8,537 nt of DNA from an uncultured Bacteroidaceae bacterium (GCA_904501775.1 CAJGCJ010000083.1:1-8537); one strand, 5' to 3'. Positions 1-6,945 are shown, counted from the stretch's first letter. The notes: a model not told the origin generated them from the sequence alone. Numbers and translations: made by a program.

Positions 1-91
1 GCACCACAAGTTCCGCAAACGACATCCATACATTGCCATCGGGTATGTTCACACAGCCCGATTCATTGATTGTTATTATTGCCCGTTCCAT
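1..91 (-). CDS. Small hypothetical gene downstream of the integrase, 3' end outside the window
   Basis: An ATG at 91-89 on the minus strand opens a frame that runs without a stop to the window edge, giving 30 residues beginning MERAIITINESGCVNIPDG. It lies only 3 bp after the integrase stop codon (95-97), so the two are probably transcribed together. The visible part shows no signal peptide and no domain I can name; it reads like a small soluble protein with a short beta-rich start. Its position directly behind an integrase suggests accessory mobile-element DNA, perhaps a regulator, but no function can be given from 30 residues. The start codon is chosen because the preceding frame belongs to the integrase. 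Confidence 0.6.
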   Translation of the reverse strand, partial: MERAIITINESGCVNIPDGNVWMSFAELVV

Positions 92-94
92 ACC

Positions 95-688
95 TTATGC
101 CATTATAGTGTTACCTAATGATTGATTAAGTTGGTTGCCAAACATCGTCAAATCCTTGTCGATTTTCTCGGTGGTAATCTTCGCATATAGCTGTGTTGTA
201 ACGATGTTCGTATGTCCTAAAACTCGGCTTACACTCTCGATTGGCATACCTTTACTAAGAGCGAGGGTCGCAAATCCATGTCTTGAGCAGTGGAATGAAA
301 TGTCCTTGTCGATACCGCACTCTTTTATCATCTTTTTCAATGGTTTACAGATGCTCCAATAGTTCAGATTGGGGAATACGAGTTTGTTCTCTTGGAATGG
401 TTCGTATCGCTTGATAATCTGCAAAGGAATATCCAACAACTTCACTTGGAACGGTATTTTGGTTTTGTGTCGCTTGGATAATATCCATTTCTCACCGTTT
501 ACCTCTACAATATCATCGGTGGTCAGCTCCTTAATATCCACAAATGACAAGGCTGTGAAACTTGCGAACACGAATAAATCTCGGATATATGCCAACTTGC
601 TATCCGTAAATTCGTGTGTCATCACCGCTTTTAATTCATCTTCGGTCAGAAACTCCCTCTCCTTGACATTGGGGCTTATGTGGAGATT
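95..688 (-). pseudogene. Tyrosine recombinase (integrase), catalytic domain only, 5'-truncated
   Basis: This is the C-terminal catalytic domain of a phage-type/IntDOT-like tyrosine recombinase, which cuts and rejoins DNA in integration and excision of mobile elements. Residue numbers count from an ATG at 769. The recognisable part starts around residue 28 (NLHISPNVKERE, then FLTEDEL). The catalytic set is present: beta-strand Lys about 102 in KRHKTK, His160-x-x-Arg163 in HCSRHGFAT, His186 in LGHTN and nucleophile Tyr195 in TTQLYAK. The first catalytic Arg is Ser75 (TALSFVDI), as in Bacteroides IntDOT-type enzymes. The N-terminal arm and core-binding domains, usually about 180-200 residues, are absent; beyond 688 the frame only runs antisense through the substrate-binding gene. 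The frame stays open to 769, and an in-frame ATG at 694 could still give a 199-residue fragment. Without the DNA-binding half it is probably inactive. Confidence 0.85.
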
Positions 689-690
689 GT
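670..690. other. Junction fusing two 5'-truncated divergent genes
   Basis: Left of this point the minus strand encodes integrase sequence (HISPNVKERE). Right of it the plus strand encodes a binding protein (EIVHPSASLPA). Both genes are cut at the same place and both lack their 5' ends. The exact breakpoint cannot be set, because roughly 670-690 reads plausibly as either protein. No transposon inverted repeat, target duplication or promoter is visible. It may be a real deletion scar or a chimeric assembly join. Confidence 0.6.
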
Positions 691-1465
691 TCATCCATCG
701 GCATCGTTGCCTGCTATAAACCGTATAAAAGATGGTACAAGCGACATTGTTTCGATGCAGTTGCTGCATGCAATGTCTGAGGTGGACAACGGGCTTGAGC
801 TTGTCAATGTGCTGCAGACTTCACAACGCTCGGGGCTACAGATAATATCAAAGGACAAGAATATACGCACTTTCGGGGATTTGCGCGGAAAACGTGTCGG
901 CATATGGAAGGCCGGCTATGCCGAGCTTGCAAGATTGCCTGATAATGATATGAACCTTGAGATTGAGTGGATTCCGTTCATTCAGAATATCAATCTCTTT
1001 CTTTCGGGTGCAATAGATGCAACGCTTGCCATGAGTTACAGCGAGGCTCTTAAGATAAGGGCTGCCGGTTTCGAGGATGTATCGGTAATACCGTTTACGG
1101 GCACAGTCTATGATTTTCCTGATGATGGTATATATGTAACAAAGGAGTATTATAAAAAGAACAAGGAGAAGGTTGATGCCTTTGTAGAGGCCTCGATACG
1201 TGGCTGGATGTGGGCGCGTGACAATATAGAAGAAACGGTAGATATAGTTCTCGAATATACACGGAAAGAGAATGTTGCTACCAGCTATATAATGCAGAAA
1301 TGGATGCTCGAAGAGGTGTTGAGACTGCAATGTCCCATCGGAAGCGACATTCCAAAGTTCAGACTTGAGAAAGATGTATTCGAGCGTCTCGATTCAGTAG
1401 CTCTGAAGAATGGACTGCTGAATAGCTCGGTAAACTACAATGTGATAAAAGGGGTGGTGAAATGA
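680..1465 (+). pseudogene. NMT1/THI5-like periplasmic substrate-binding protein, N-terminus missing
   Basis: The 261 visible residues match the SsuA/THI5-like (NMT1) class of ABC-type solute-binding proteins, which bind small molecules such as sulfonates or pyrimidine precursors outside the inner membrane. Seen in order: PSASLPAINRIKDGTSDIV near residues 6-24, the inter-lobe stretch FGDLRGKRVGIWKAG at about 65-79, SGAIDATLAMSYSEA at 109-123, and DDGIYVTKEYYKKN at 148-161. Complete relatives are about 320-340 residues, so roughly 60-70 residues including the signal peptide are lost. The frame is open from 635 but the only start there is GTG at 680, which would give a cytoplasmic product. The stop overlaps the next gene's ATG (ATGA, 1462-1465), showing translational coupling. 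No ABC permease or ATPase is nearby, so the original role was probably to present a ligand to the adjacent sensor. The ligand is unknown. Confidence 0.75.
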
Positions 1466-3807
1466 AGATAAATTTGGGTAGATACATACATTCGTTCTCT
1501 ACAAAACTCAGTTTCTACATATTGCTTGTAGTGGCTTTGATTTTTGTGTCGGGCTTTGTGTGGAATTACCGCACGTCGCGTAATTTTGTTGCCGATGAGG
1601 CTGTAGAGCGTGTAAGGGCTTCGCTTGACGGCGCAGTCATTAAGATTGACAATGTGCTTAACTCGGTAGAGACAGCCGTAAAGAATATGTCGTGGGTGGT
1701 TGTCGAGAATCGCCAAGATGCTGACAAGATGTACAAGATTACCAACATGATGCTGGTCGACAACCCCTTTATCATAGGTTGTGCAGTGGCATTCGAACCT
1801 AACTATTTTAAAACAGAGGGACACTTCTTCTCTCCCTATTCCTATCGTGTGGGCGATTCTATATACAGCAAGCAGTTGGGAAGCGAAACGTATGACTACC
1901 ACTACGACGACTGGTATCAGATTCCTAAACTACTTGGAGAACCATATTGGAGTGAGCCCTATTTTGATGACGGCGGTGCAGATATGATGATGGCAACATA
2001 TTCTCTTCCGCTATATGACGAAGATAACAAACTGTTTGCCGTATTTACGGCAGATGTATCTTTGGACTGGTTTGCCGAGCAGGTAAACAGCATCAAACCT
2101 TACGAGAACTCCTATAACATAATGATAAGTAGAGGAGGTACATTCATAGTTCACAGGGACAAGGAGGTGGTGCTCAATCAGTCGTTATTCATCACGCCGT
2201 TGGCTTTGAACGACTGCCGTTTCAAGGAGGTGGGCAAAAAGATGTTACGTGGCGAGAGTGGTGTGACCACATTCGAGCGCGATGGTAATGAGTTCTATTT
2301 CATATATGCACCAATAAAAGCTACCGACTGGTCTATTGCTGTATCGTGTCTATATTCCGAGGTGTTTGCCGGTGTTGACAATATGAGGTTCAACATGATA
2401 AGGATTGCAGTTTTCATATTGTTGATAATGGCGGTTTTCTGCTATGTCATTATATATAGGTTGACCTCTCCACTTATGCTTTTTGCCCGTTCGGCCAAAG
2501 ATATTGCGCATGGTAACTTCTCGGTGAAACTGCCACGTGTGAAGAGCAGGAACGAGATGCGAACACTAAGAGACTCTTTTGATTATATGCAGCGTTCGTT
2601 GATAAAATATACCGAGGAGCTAAAGACCACTGTGGCAAACAGTGAACGCATAGAGAGTGAACTGCGTATCGCACGTGAAATACAGATGGGAATGGTACCC
2701 AAGAAATTCCCTCCATACCCCGAGCGCGATGATATAGACCTTTTTGCTATGCTCGTGCCTGCAAAAGAGGTTGGTGGCGACCTTTACGACTTCTTCATAA
2801 AGGACGAAAAACTCTATTTCATCATAGGCGACGTATCGGGCAAAGGTGTGCCGGCTTCGTTGGTCATGGCGGTAACATGCCGACTCTTTAGAACTGTGGC
2901 ATCACATGTTACCGACCCTGCCGAGATTGTCTCTTCGCTCAATAATGCGTTGTCCGAGTCGAACGAGAGTCAGATGTTCTGTACATTCTTCCTTGGAAAA
3001 CTCGATTTGCAGAGTGGCGAACTGGTATATTGCAATGCCGGACATAATGCGCCTGCACTGGTGACACCCGATGGAGTAGTAGAATTCCTTGATGTACAAC
3101 CCAACCTACCACTCGGCATATTCGGTGACTTCCCGTATAAAACCCAAAGATCGGTGATTGAGCCGGGTACGGTATTGTTCCTTTACACCGATGGTGTTAC
3201 AGAGGCCGAAAGCCCCACAAATAAACTTTACTCGGAAGAGCGTCTTAAACAGGTACTCGAGGCCGGTGGCGCAGATACAAAGAGCATAGTATGCAGCGTA
3301 AAAGAGAGCGTTGATGCCCATGCAGCCGGTACTGAACAGAGTGACGATATAACTATATTGTGCTTGAAATACAATATAAAGGAGAATGCTAAAAATATAT
3401 TTGAAAAGGAACTGCACCTGACGAATGAGATATCAGAAATAGAGAAACTACCTGCTTTCGTCAATGGGATAGCATCTGAACTGAAACTCTCCCAAGAGCA
3501 ACTCTTCAACTTTAATCTTGTCTTGGAAGAGGCTGTTACGAATATAGTGATGTATGCTTATCCCGAAGGTGAGAAGGGTGCAATAGATCTTGTTGTAAAG
3601 TACAACGGAAAGTCAATAACATTTCTTCTTTGCGATTGGGGAAAGGCATTTGATCCAACATTGGTGCCTGATGTCGATGTGACATTGCCTGCAGAAAAGA
3701 GACGCATAGGTGGTCTTGGAATATTTTTGATAAGACAGATGATGGATTCAGTTGTTTATCGTCGCAATGAGAATATGAATATCCTCATTATGAGTAAGTC
3801 AATTTAA
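1462..3807 (+). CDS. Cache-HAMP sensor with SpoIIE-type PP2C phosphatase and RsbW-like HATPase domains
   Basis: This is an intact 781-residue inner-membrane sensor for a partner-switching pathway. Segments seen: membrane helix about 16-34; extracytoplasmic Cache-like sensor about 40-305, with the WYQIPKLLGEPYWSEPY stretch (151-167) and FTADVSLDWF; second membrane helix about 312-332; HAMP about 333-386; short linker helix; PP2C/SpoIIE phosphatase about 405-637; HATPase_c about 650-781. Phosphatase metal-ligand motifs are intact: GGDLYD (Asp440), GDVSGKG (Asp457), YTDGVTEA (Asp577) and SDDIT (Asp628/629). The ATPase part keeps the N box EEAVTNIVMYAY (Asn694), the G1 box DWG (725-727) and GGLGIFLI (750-757). 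An RsbU-like phosphatase and an RsbW-like serine kinase are thus joined in one chain; by family knowledge they would dephosphorylate and phosphorylate a STAS antagonist, which is not in the window. The ATG overlaps the stop of the binding-protein gene, so the two were cotranslated. Its native promoter appears lost with the upstream truncation. Confidence 0.9.
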   Translation: MKINLGRYIHSFSTKLSFYILLVVALIFVSGFVWNYRTSRNFVADEAVERVRASLDGAVIKIDNVLNSVETAVKNMSWVVVENRQDADKMYKITNMMLVDNPFIIGCAVAFEPNYFKTEGHFFSPYSYRVGDSIYSKQLGSETYDYHYDDWYQIPKLLGEPYWSEPYFDDGGADMMMATYSLPLYDEDNKLFAVFTADVSLDWFAEQVNSIKPYENSYNIMISRGGTFIVHRDKEVVLNQSLFITPLALNDCRFKEVGKKMLRGESGVTTFERDGNEFYFIYAPIKATDWSIAVSCLYSEVFAGVDNMRFNMIRIAVFILLIMAVFCYVIIYRLTSPLMLFARSAKDIAHGNFSVKLPRVKSRNEMRTLRDSFDYMQRSLIKYTEELKTTVANSERIESELRIAREIQMGMVPKKFPPYPERDDIDLFAMLVPAKEVGGDLYDFFIKDEKLYFIIGDVSGKGVPASLVMAVTCRLFRTVASHVTDPAEIVSSLNNALSESNESQMFCTFFLGKLDLQSGELVYCNAGHNAPALVTPDGVVEFLDVQPNLPLGIFGDFPYKTQRSVIEPGTVLFLYTDGVTEAESPTNKLYSEERLKQVLEAGGADTKSIVCSVKESVDAHAAGTEQSDDITILCLKYNIKENAKNIFEKELHLTNEISEIEKLPAFVNGIASELKLSQEQLFNFNLVLEEAVTNIVMYAYPEGEKGAIDLVVKYNGKSITFLLCDWGKAFDPTLVPDVDVTLPAEKRRIGGLGIFLIRQMMDSVVYRRNENMNILIMSKSI

Positions 3808-3864
3808 AAAAGGTAGTATAATAGCTCTCTTTCTTCAAACCATAAGAGTGCAGGTTCTTGTAAA

Positions 3865-3899
3865 GAAGCCGAGTCAAAAGTGATTTTTGATTCGGCTTC
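3865..3899. terminator. Long hairpin, probable bidirectional terminator
   Basis: A 15-nt arm at 3865-3879 pairs with 3885-3899 through one G-T wobble and a 5-nt loop. It begins 57 bp after the stop of the sensor gene. Following bases are only moderately T-rich on either strand (GTATTCTT on plus, TTTACAAG on minus). It probably ends the plus-strand sensor transcript and may also stop readthrough from the minus-strand tRNA locus. Confidence 0.65.
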
Positions 3900-3903
3900 G
3901 TAT

Positions 3904-3935
3904 TCTTGAGCGGCAAACGGGGGTCGAACCCGCGA
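3904..3935 (-). repeat. Duplicate of the tRNA-Gly 3' end (att-like or tRNA remnant)
   Basis: These 32 bases are identical to 4019-4050, which cover the T arm, the 3' acceptor strand and the discriminator of tRNA-Gly plus about 5 bases beyond. The copy is in the same orientation and 115 bp further downstream in the direction of tRNA transcription. Upstream of it there is no D arm, anticodon arm or 5' acceptor strand, so it is not a functional tRNA. A duplicated tRNA 3' end is the usual mark left by an integrase that uses that site; a decayed tandem tRNA copy would look similar. Confidence 0.8.
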
Positions 3936-3948
3936 TGCTTTGCATCGC
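3932..3948. repeat. Perfect 7-bp hairpin at the edge of the tRNA remnant
   Basis: GCGATGC at 3932-3938 and GCATCGC at 3942-3948 form a perfect inverted repeat around a 3-nt loop. Its first four bases belong to the duplicated tRNA segment. On the minus strand this stem lies directly 5' of the T-arm copy, in the place where an anticodon arm would be, and shares bases with it. Confidence 0.6.
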
Positions 3949-3981
3949 CTTTCCTTGTTTATTGGGTCGCGTGTTCTCCTC

Positions 3982-4017
3982 TAAAATAAGAAACAGACAA
4001 CTTTGATGTTGCCTGTT
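3982..4017 (-). terminator. Rho-independent terminator of tRNA-Gly
   Basis: On the minus strand, 4017-4008 (AACAGGCAAC) pairs with 4001-3992 (GTTGTCTGTT) in a 10-bp stem with one G-T wobble and a 6-nt loop. It is followed by the T-rich run TTCTTATTTT down to about 3982. It starts 6 bases after the tRNA 3' end, the right place to end the tRNA transcript. Confidence 0.75.
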
Positions 4018-4023
4018 GTCTTG

Positions 4024-4095
4024 AGCGGCAAACGGGGGTCGAACCCGCGACCCTCGGCTTGGGAAGCCGATGCTCTACCACTGAGCTACTGCCGC
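4024..4095 (-). tRNA. tRNA-Gly (anticodon CCC)
   Basis: The 72-nt minus-strand sequence folds as a complete cloverleaf. The acceptor arm pairs GCGGCAG with TTGCCGC; the D arm is GCTC/GAGC; the anticodon stem TCGGC/GCCGA encloses the loop TTCCCAA, giving anticodon CCC, which reads GGG glycine codons. The T arm is GCGGG/CCCGT around TTCGACC. The discriminator is T, as expected for bacterial tRNA-Gly. CCA is not encoded: the 3' flank reads CAAG. A terminator follows at once. Its 3' end is duplicated at 3904-3935. Confidence 0.95.
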
Positions 4096-4155
4096 AATAT
4101 TTTATCTCTTATGTATATGCTATAAAATTATTCTGCGAATATAATATATTTACAA

Positions 4156-4581
4156 TTATTCTTCAACTTCTACCGCCTCTATTTCTTTTTCTTTTATTGG
4201 TAGCATGTTGCCGGTGATGTAGAGCTTTATCATTTCGTCTTTTGAGTTGTTGTGTATTGTGATGCTTTTACGCATTTTGCCGGGTGTGCGTCTGCGGCCA
4301 TCGTATGTGACTGTTATCGAGTCTTTCTCGCCGGGTTTTATCGCTCGCTCGGGTATGCGCGATGCTGTACAACCGCACGATGTGAATGATTGGTGTATAT
4401 ACAGGTCGGCATTGCCGGTGTTTGTGAATGTGAAGTGTACTATTTTTACGGCATCTTCGGCAGGGAATGTTCCAAGGTTTATTGTCTTTCTGTCGAATGT
4501 TATTTCGGGCTTGCCCTTCTGTGCCATTGAAGGCACTGCAAGCAGTGCTATAATCAGCAGTATGGTTAATCTCTTTATCAT
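4156..4581 (-). CDS. DUF1573 secreted Ig-like domain protein
   Basis: A 141-residue protein with a clear signal peptide: Lys/Arg start, hydrophobic core about 5-17, likely cleavage after PSMA at residue 20. One DUF1573 domain follows, a short Ig-like beta sandwich common in Bacteroidetes. Recognisable parts are EITFDRKTINLGTFP (26-40), FTFTNTGNADL (50-60), the SCGCTAS signature (68-74), IKPGEKDSITVTYD (81-94) and GKMRKSITIHNNS (101-113). The C-terminus ends in an acidic tail rich in Glu. The family has no settled biochemical role; export to the periplasm or outer surface and protein binding are likely. It lies 46 bp downstream of the rel homologue with no terminator between, so it is probably in the same transcript. 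The start is set by the signal peptide. Confidence 0.85.
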   Translation of the reverse strand: MIKRLTILLIIALLAVPSMAQKGKPEITFDRKTINLGTFPAEDAVKIVHFTFTNTGNADLYIHQSFTSCGCTASRIPERAIKPGEKDSITVTYDGRRRTPGKMRKSITIHNNSKDEMIKLYITGNMLPIKEKEIEAVEVEE

Positions 4582-4627
4582 ATCTGTTCTGTTTGTAATG
4601 TGTTTGTATCTGTTGTGGGGTGGTGGC

Positions 4628-6841
4628 TCAGACGCGTCTTACCTGTTTCACTCCCTTTATGTTTTCTATTTTTGACATCAGTTTGTTGAGTTTTGAGTTT
4701 TCGCTCACCATTAGTGTCAGTGTGCCCGAGAAAAGTGTGTCGTGCGACTCGATATTTATTCCGCGCATCATTACATCCTTCTCTTGTGTTATGAGTGATG
4801 TGATGTTGTTTACTATGCCTATGTCGTCGTGTCCTACTATGCGCAGTGTAACCTGATAGAGTCCTTTGTTGCCTATTGTGTCGCTCCAGCGTGCCTCAAT
4901 AATGCGATAGGGATATCTCTCGCGCAACTCTTGTGCGTTGCTGCAATCCTTGCGGTGTATTGATATTCCGCCGTTGATTGTTACAAAGCCGAATATCTCG
5001 TCACCGAATATGGGTGCGCAGCATTTCGACAGCTTGTAGTCTATGCCTTTGAGGTTGCGCTCTATTACCAGTACATCGTTTCCGCTGCTTTGCTCGTTGT
5101 CGGTTGTAAGGGTAAAGTTCTGCGCACTTTGTGTGTTCTCGTTATACTCGGGGTTGACGATTGCCTGATAGCGCTTGTATATCTCGGTGAAGTCGATGAA
5201 TCCTTCGGCTACACGTTGGTAGAAGTCGCTCAGTCGCTTGAATCCCATCTTCCTTATTAGCTGGTCCATTACCGATTCGTCGTAATCGACCTTGTGGTTC
5301 TTGAATTTGCGGATGAGCATCTCGCGTGCTATGTCGGCCTGACGTGCAGTGAGGTCTTTAAGTGCCTGACGTATCTTTGCGCGTGCACGGCCTGTCTTTG
5401 CGATGTTGAGCCATGCCTGTTTGGGCGTTTGGCTGTTCGATGTTATTATCTCTACCTGATCGCCGTTGTTGAGCACGTGGCGTATCGGTACGTTACGTCC
5501 GTTTACAAGTGCGCCGGTGCATTTTGAACCTACTCCGGTGTGTATGCAGAATGCAAAGTCGAGAATTGTAGCACCTCGCGTGAGGCGATAGAGGTCGCCT
5601 TTGGGAGTGAAGACGAATATCTCGTCTTTGTACAGTTCCATCTTGAACTTGTTCTCGTTGATGTTCTCTTCGCTCAGGTTCTCGAGTGTGTCGCGTATCG
5701 ATGCCAAAAGGTTGTCGAGGCCCTGTTCGCTCTTTATACCTTTGTATCGCCAGTGTGCAGCCAATCCGTGCTCGGCTACGGCATCCATTCGCTCGGTACG
5801 TATCTGCACCTCGACCCATCGCCCCTGCGGGCCTATTACGGTGGTGTGGAGCGACTCGTAACCGTTGCTCTTGGGTACAGACAGCCAGTCGCGAAGACGG
5901 TTGGGATTGGGGGTGTACATGTCGGTGACGATGGAGTATACCTGCCAGCACTCGCTCTTCTCGTTTTGTGGTTCGCTGTCTATTATTATGCGTATAGCGA
6001 ACAGGTCGTATATGTTCTCAAACGGCAGTTTCTGACGTTTCATCTTCTGCCATATCGAGTGTATCGACTTTGTGCGTCCCTTGATGCGGAACTTTATATG
6101 CGGATGTCGGAGCAGTGCCTTCTCAATGGGGCGTATGAAAGACTCCATGTAGTCCTCGCGCGATGCAGCTGTCTCCTCGAGTTTTTGGCTCAGTTCGGCA
6201 TGTATCTCTGGCTCGGTGTAGCGCAATGAAAGGTCTTCCATTTCGGACTTCAGCTTGTAGAATCCCAGTTTGTGTGCCAATGGGATATATAGCTGTGAGG
6301 CTTCGTTTGCAATGAGCCTGCGTCCTTCTATGTCGGGCGAATTACTAAGACGGCGCAGCATCACCAGTCGGCTTGCAATCATTATGAGTATGATGCGCAT
6401 GTCGTTGGCAAAGGAGAGCAGCAGGTTTCTGAAATTCTCGCTCTCTATTGTAGGGCTCTTGGCATAGAGCGCATTTATCTGTGTGAGGTTGGTGAGCATG
6501 TTTGCAACATTCTCGCCCATTTGTTCCTTGACTTCCTCGATTGTTATGGTGCCGTGCTGTACACAACGGTTAAGCATTATGCTGAGGATGATTTCACGAT
6601 GCAGGCCAATCTCCTTGCCCACCAGATATGCAGTCTGCATGTCTATGATGATGGGTGAGAAACCAAAATTATCGCGTAGCAGGCCTCCTTGTGAAATTGT
6701 CTTTTCGACGCTCTGTTTCACAAAGCGAAAGTCGGTGGCCGGCAGGCGTCCCTCGATGTTCTTTCTTAAATCCCTGTTAAGGCGCAGCAGTTCGAGCCTC
6801 TCCTCGGGTGTCAGATATATGCTGTTTTCTTTAGTCATCAT
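4628..6841 (-). CDS. relA: RelA/SpoT-family (p)ppGpp synthetase with degenerate HD domain
   Basis: A long RSH protein making the alarmone (p)ppGpp. Numbering uses ATG 6841 (737 residues); the frame also opens at a TTG at 6862, which seems less likely. Domains: HD-like about 45-190; synthetase about 240-360 with GRTKSIHSI, YDLFAIRI, RLRD (315-318), VPKSNGYESLHT and VEVQIRT; TGS about 405-468; helical region; zinc-finger-like part with CysCys607-608 and HRKDC (629-633); C-terminal ACT about 662-737. The hydrolase signature HDxxED is replaced (Asn91-Arg92, Gln95-His96) and the ADRLHN equivalent reads ASRLVM, so pppGpp hydrolysis is not expected. RLRD resembles the RxKD loop of bifunctional Rel enzymes rather than the ExDD of proteobacterial RelA. 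By analogy it would act on stalled ribosomes through TGS-ACT. It is followed by DUF1573 and is divergent from DUF4301. A separate hydrolase must exist elsewhere in the genome. Confidence 0.92.
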   Translation of the reverse strand: MMTKENSIYLTPEERLELLRLNRDLRKNIEGRLPATDFRFVKQSVEKTISQGGLLRDNFGFSPIIIDMQTAYLVGKEIGLHREIILSIMLNRCVQHGTITIEEVKEQMGENVANMLTNLTQINALYAKSPTIESENFRNLLLSFANDMRIILIMIASRLVMLRRLSNSPDIEGRRLIANEASQLYIPLAHKLGFYKLKSEMEDLSLRYTEPEIHAELSQKLEETAASREDYMESFIRPIEKALLRHPHIKFRIKGRTKSIHSIWQKMKRQKLPFENIYDLFAIRIIIDSEPQNEKSECWQVYSIVTDMYTPNPNRLRDWLSVPKSNGYESLHTTVIGPQGRWVEVQIRTERMDAVAEHGLAAHWRYKGIKSEQGLDNLLASIRDTLENLSEENINENKFKMELYKDEIFVFTPKGDLYRLTRGATILDFAFCIHTGVGSKCTGALVNGRNVPIRHVLNNGDQVEIITSNSQTPKQAWLNIAKTGRARAKIRQALKDLTARQADIAREMLIRKFKNHKVDYDESVMDQLIRKMGFKRLSDFYQRVAEGFIDFTEIYKRYQAIVNPEYNENTQSAQNFTLTTDNEQSSGNDVLVIERNLKGIDYKLSKCCAPIFGDEIFGFVTINGGISIHRKDCSNAQELRERYPYRIIEARWSDTIGNKGLYQVTLRIVGHDDIGIVNNITSLITQEKDVMMRGINIESHDTLFSGTLTLMVSENSKLNKLMSKIENIKGVKQVRRV

Positions 6842-6901
6842 GCAATTCGAATAATATCGCAATGCGAAGGTAACTCTTATATTCTTAATTTTTCTTCTAT
6901 T

Positions 6902-6934
6902 TTTGATTATTTTAGAAATTTATCACTATTTTTG
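6902..6934 (+). promoter_or_regulatory. Bacteroides-type promoter for the DUF4301 gene
   Basis: TTTG at 6902-6905, 21 bases, then TATTTTTG at 6927-6934 fit the Bacteroides primary sigma pattern TTTG-N19-21-TAnnTTTG exactly. Transcription would begin near 6941, about 60 bases before the ATG at 7002. A second TATTTTTG at 6898-6905 overlaps the upstream box, but no matching -33 box was noted for it. The region is AT-rich, so chance matches are possible. Confidence 0.55.
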
Positions 6935-6945
6935 TAATTGTCAAC
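6915..6945 (-). promoter_or_regulatory. Candidate promoter for the rel homologue
   Basis: On the minus strand GTTG (6945-6942), 19 bases, then TAAATTTC (6922-6915) match the Bacteroides pattern with one mismatch in each box. Transcription would start near 6908, about 65 bases before the ATG at 6841. It overlaps the plus-strand promoter candidate almost completely. Confidence 0.35.

Noticed and set aside
135..719. Plus-strand open frames of 75 and 116 residues
   Set aside because: They run antisense to the integrase catalytic domain, which has its full His/Arg/His/Tyr set on the minus strand.
848..1902. Two minus-strand open frames of 155-160 residues
   Set aside because: They are antisense to the binding-protein and sensor genes, which carry clear domain motifs in these stretches.
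3904..4095. Reading the repeat pair as a short CRISPR array
   Set aside because: There are only two copies, one lies inside a tRNA gene, and there is no cas gene; the tRNA explains the repeat.
95..4095. The integrase remnant as the enzyme that made the tRNA-Gly duplication
   Set aside because: The integrase remnant is about 3 kb away, separated by apparently chromosomal genes, and IntDOT-like enzymes do not typically use tRNA 3' ends; no link is visible.
5540..6229. A 229-residue plus-strand open frame inside the rel homologue
   Set aside because: It lies antisense to the conserved synthetase and HD-like domains, has no recognisable domain and an odd composition; it is a shadow of a well-conserved gene.
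6842..6862. TTG start at 6862 for the rel homologue
   Set aside because: Two ATG codons at 6841 and 6838 precede the conserved start of the protein, and the seven extra residues show no family resemblance.
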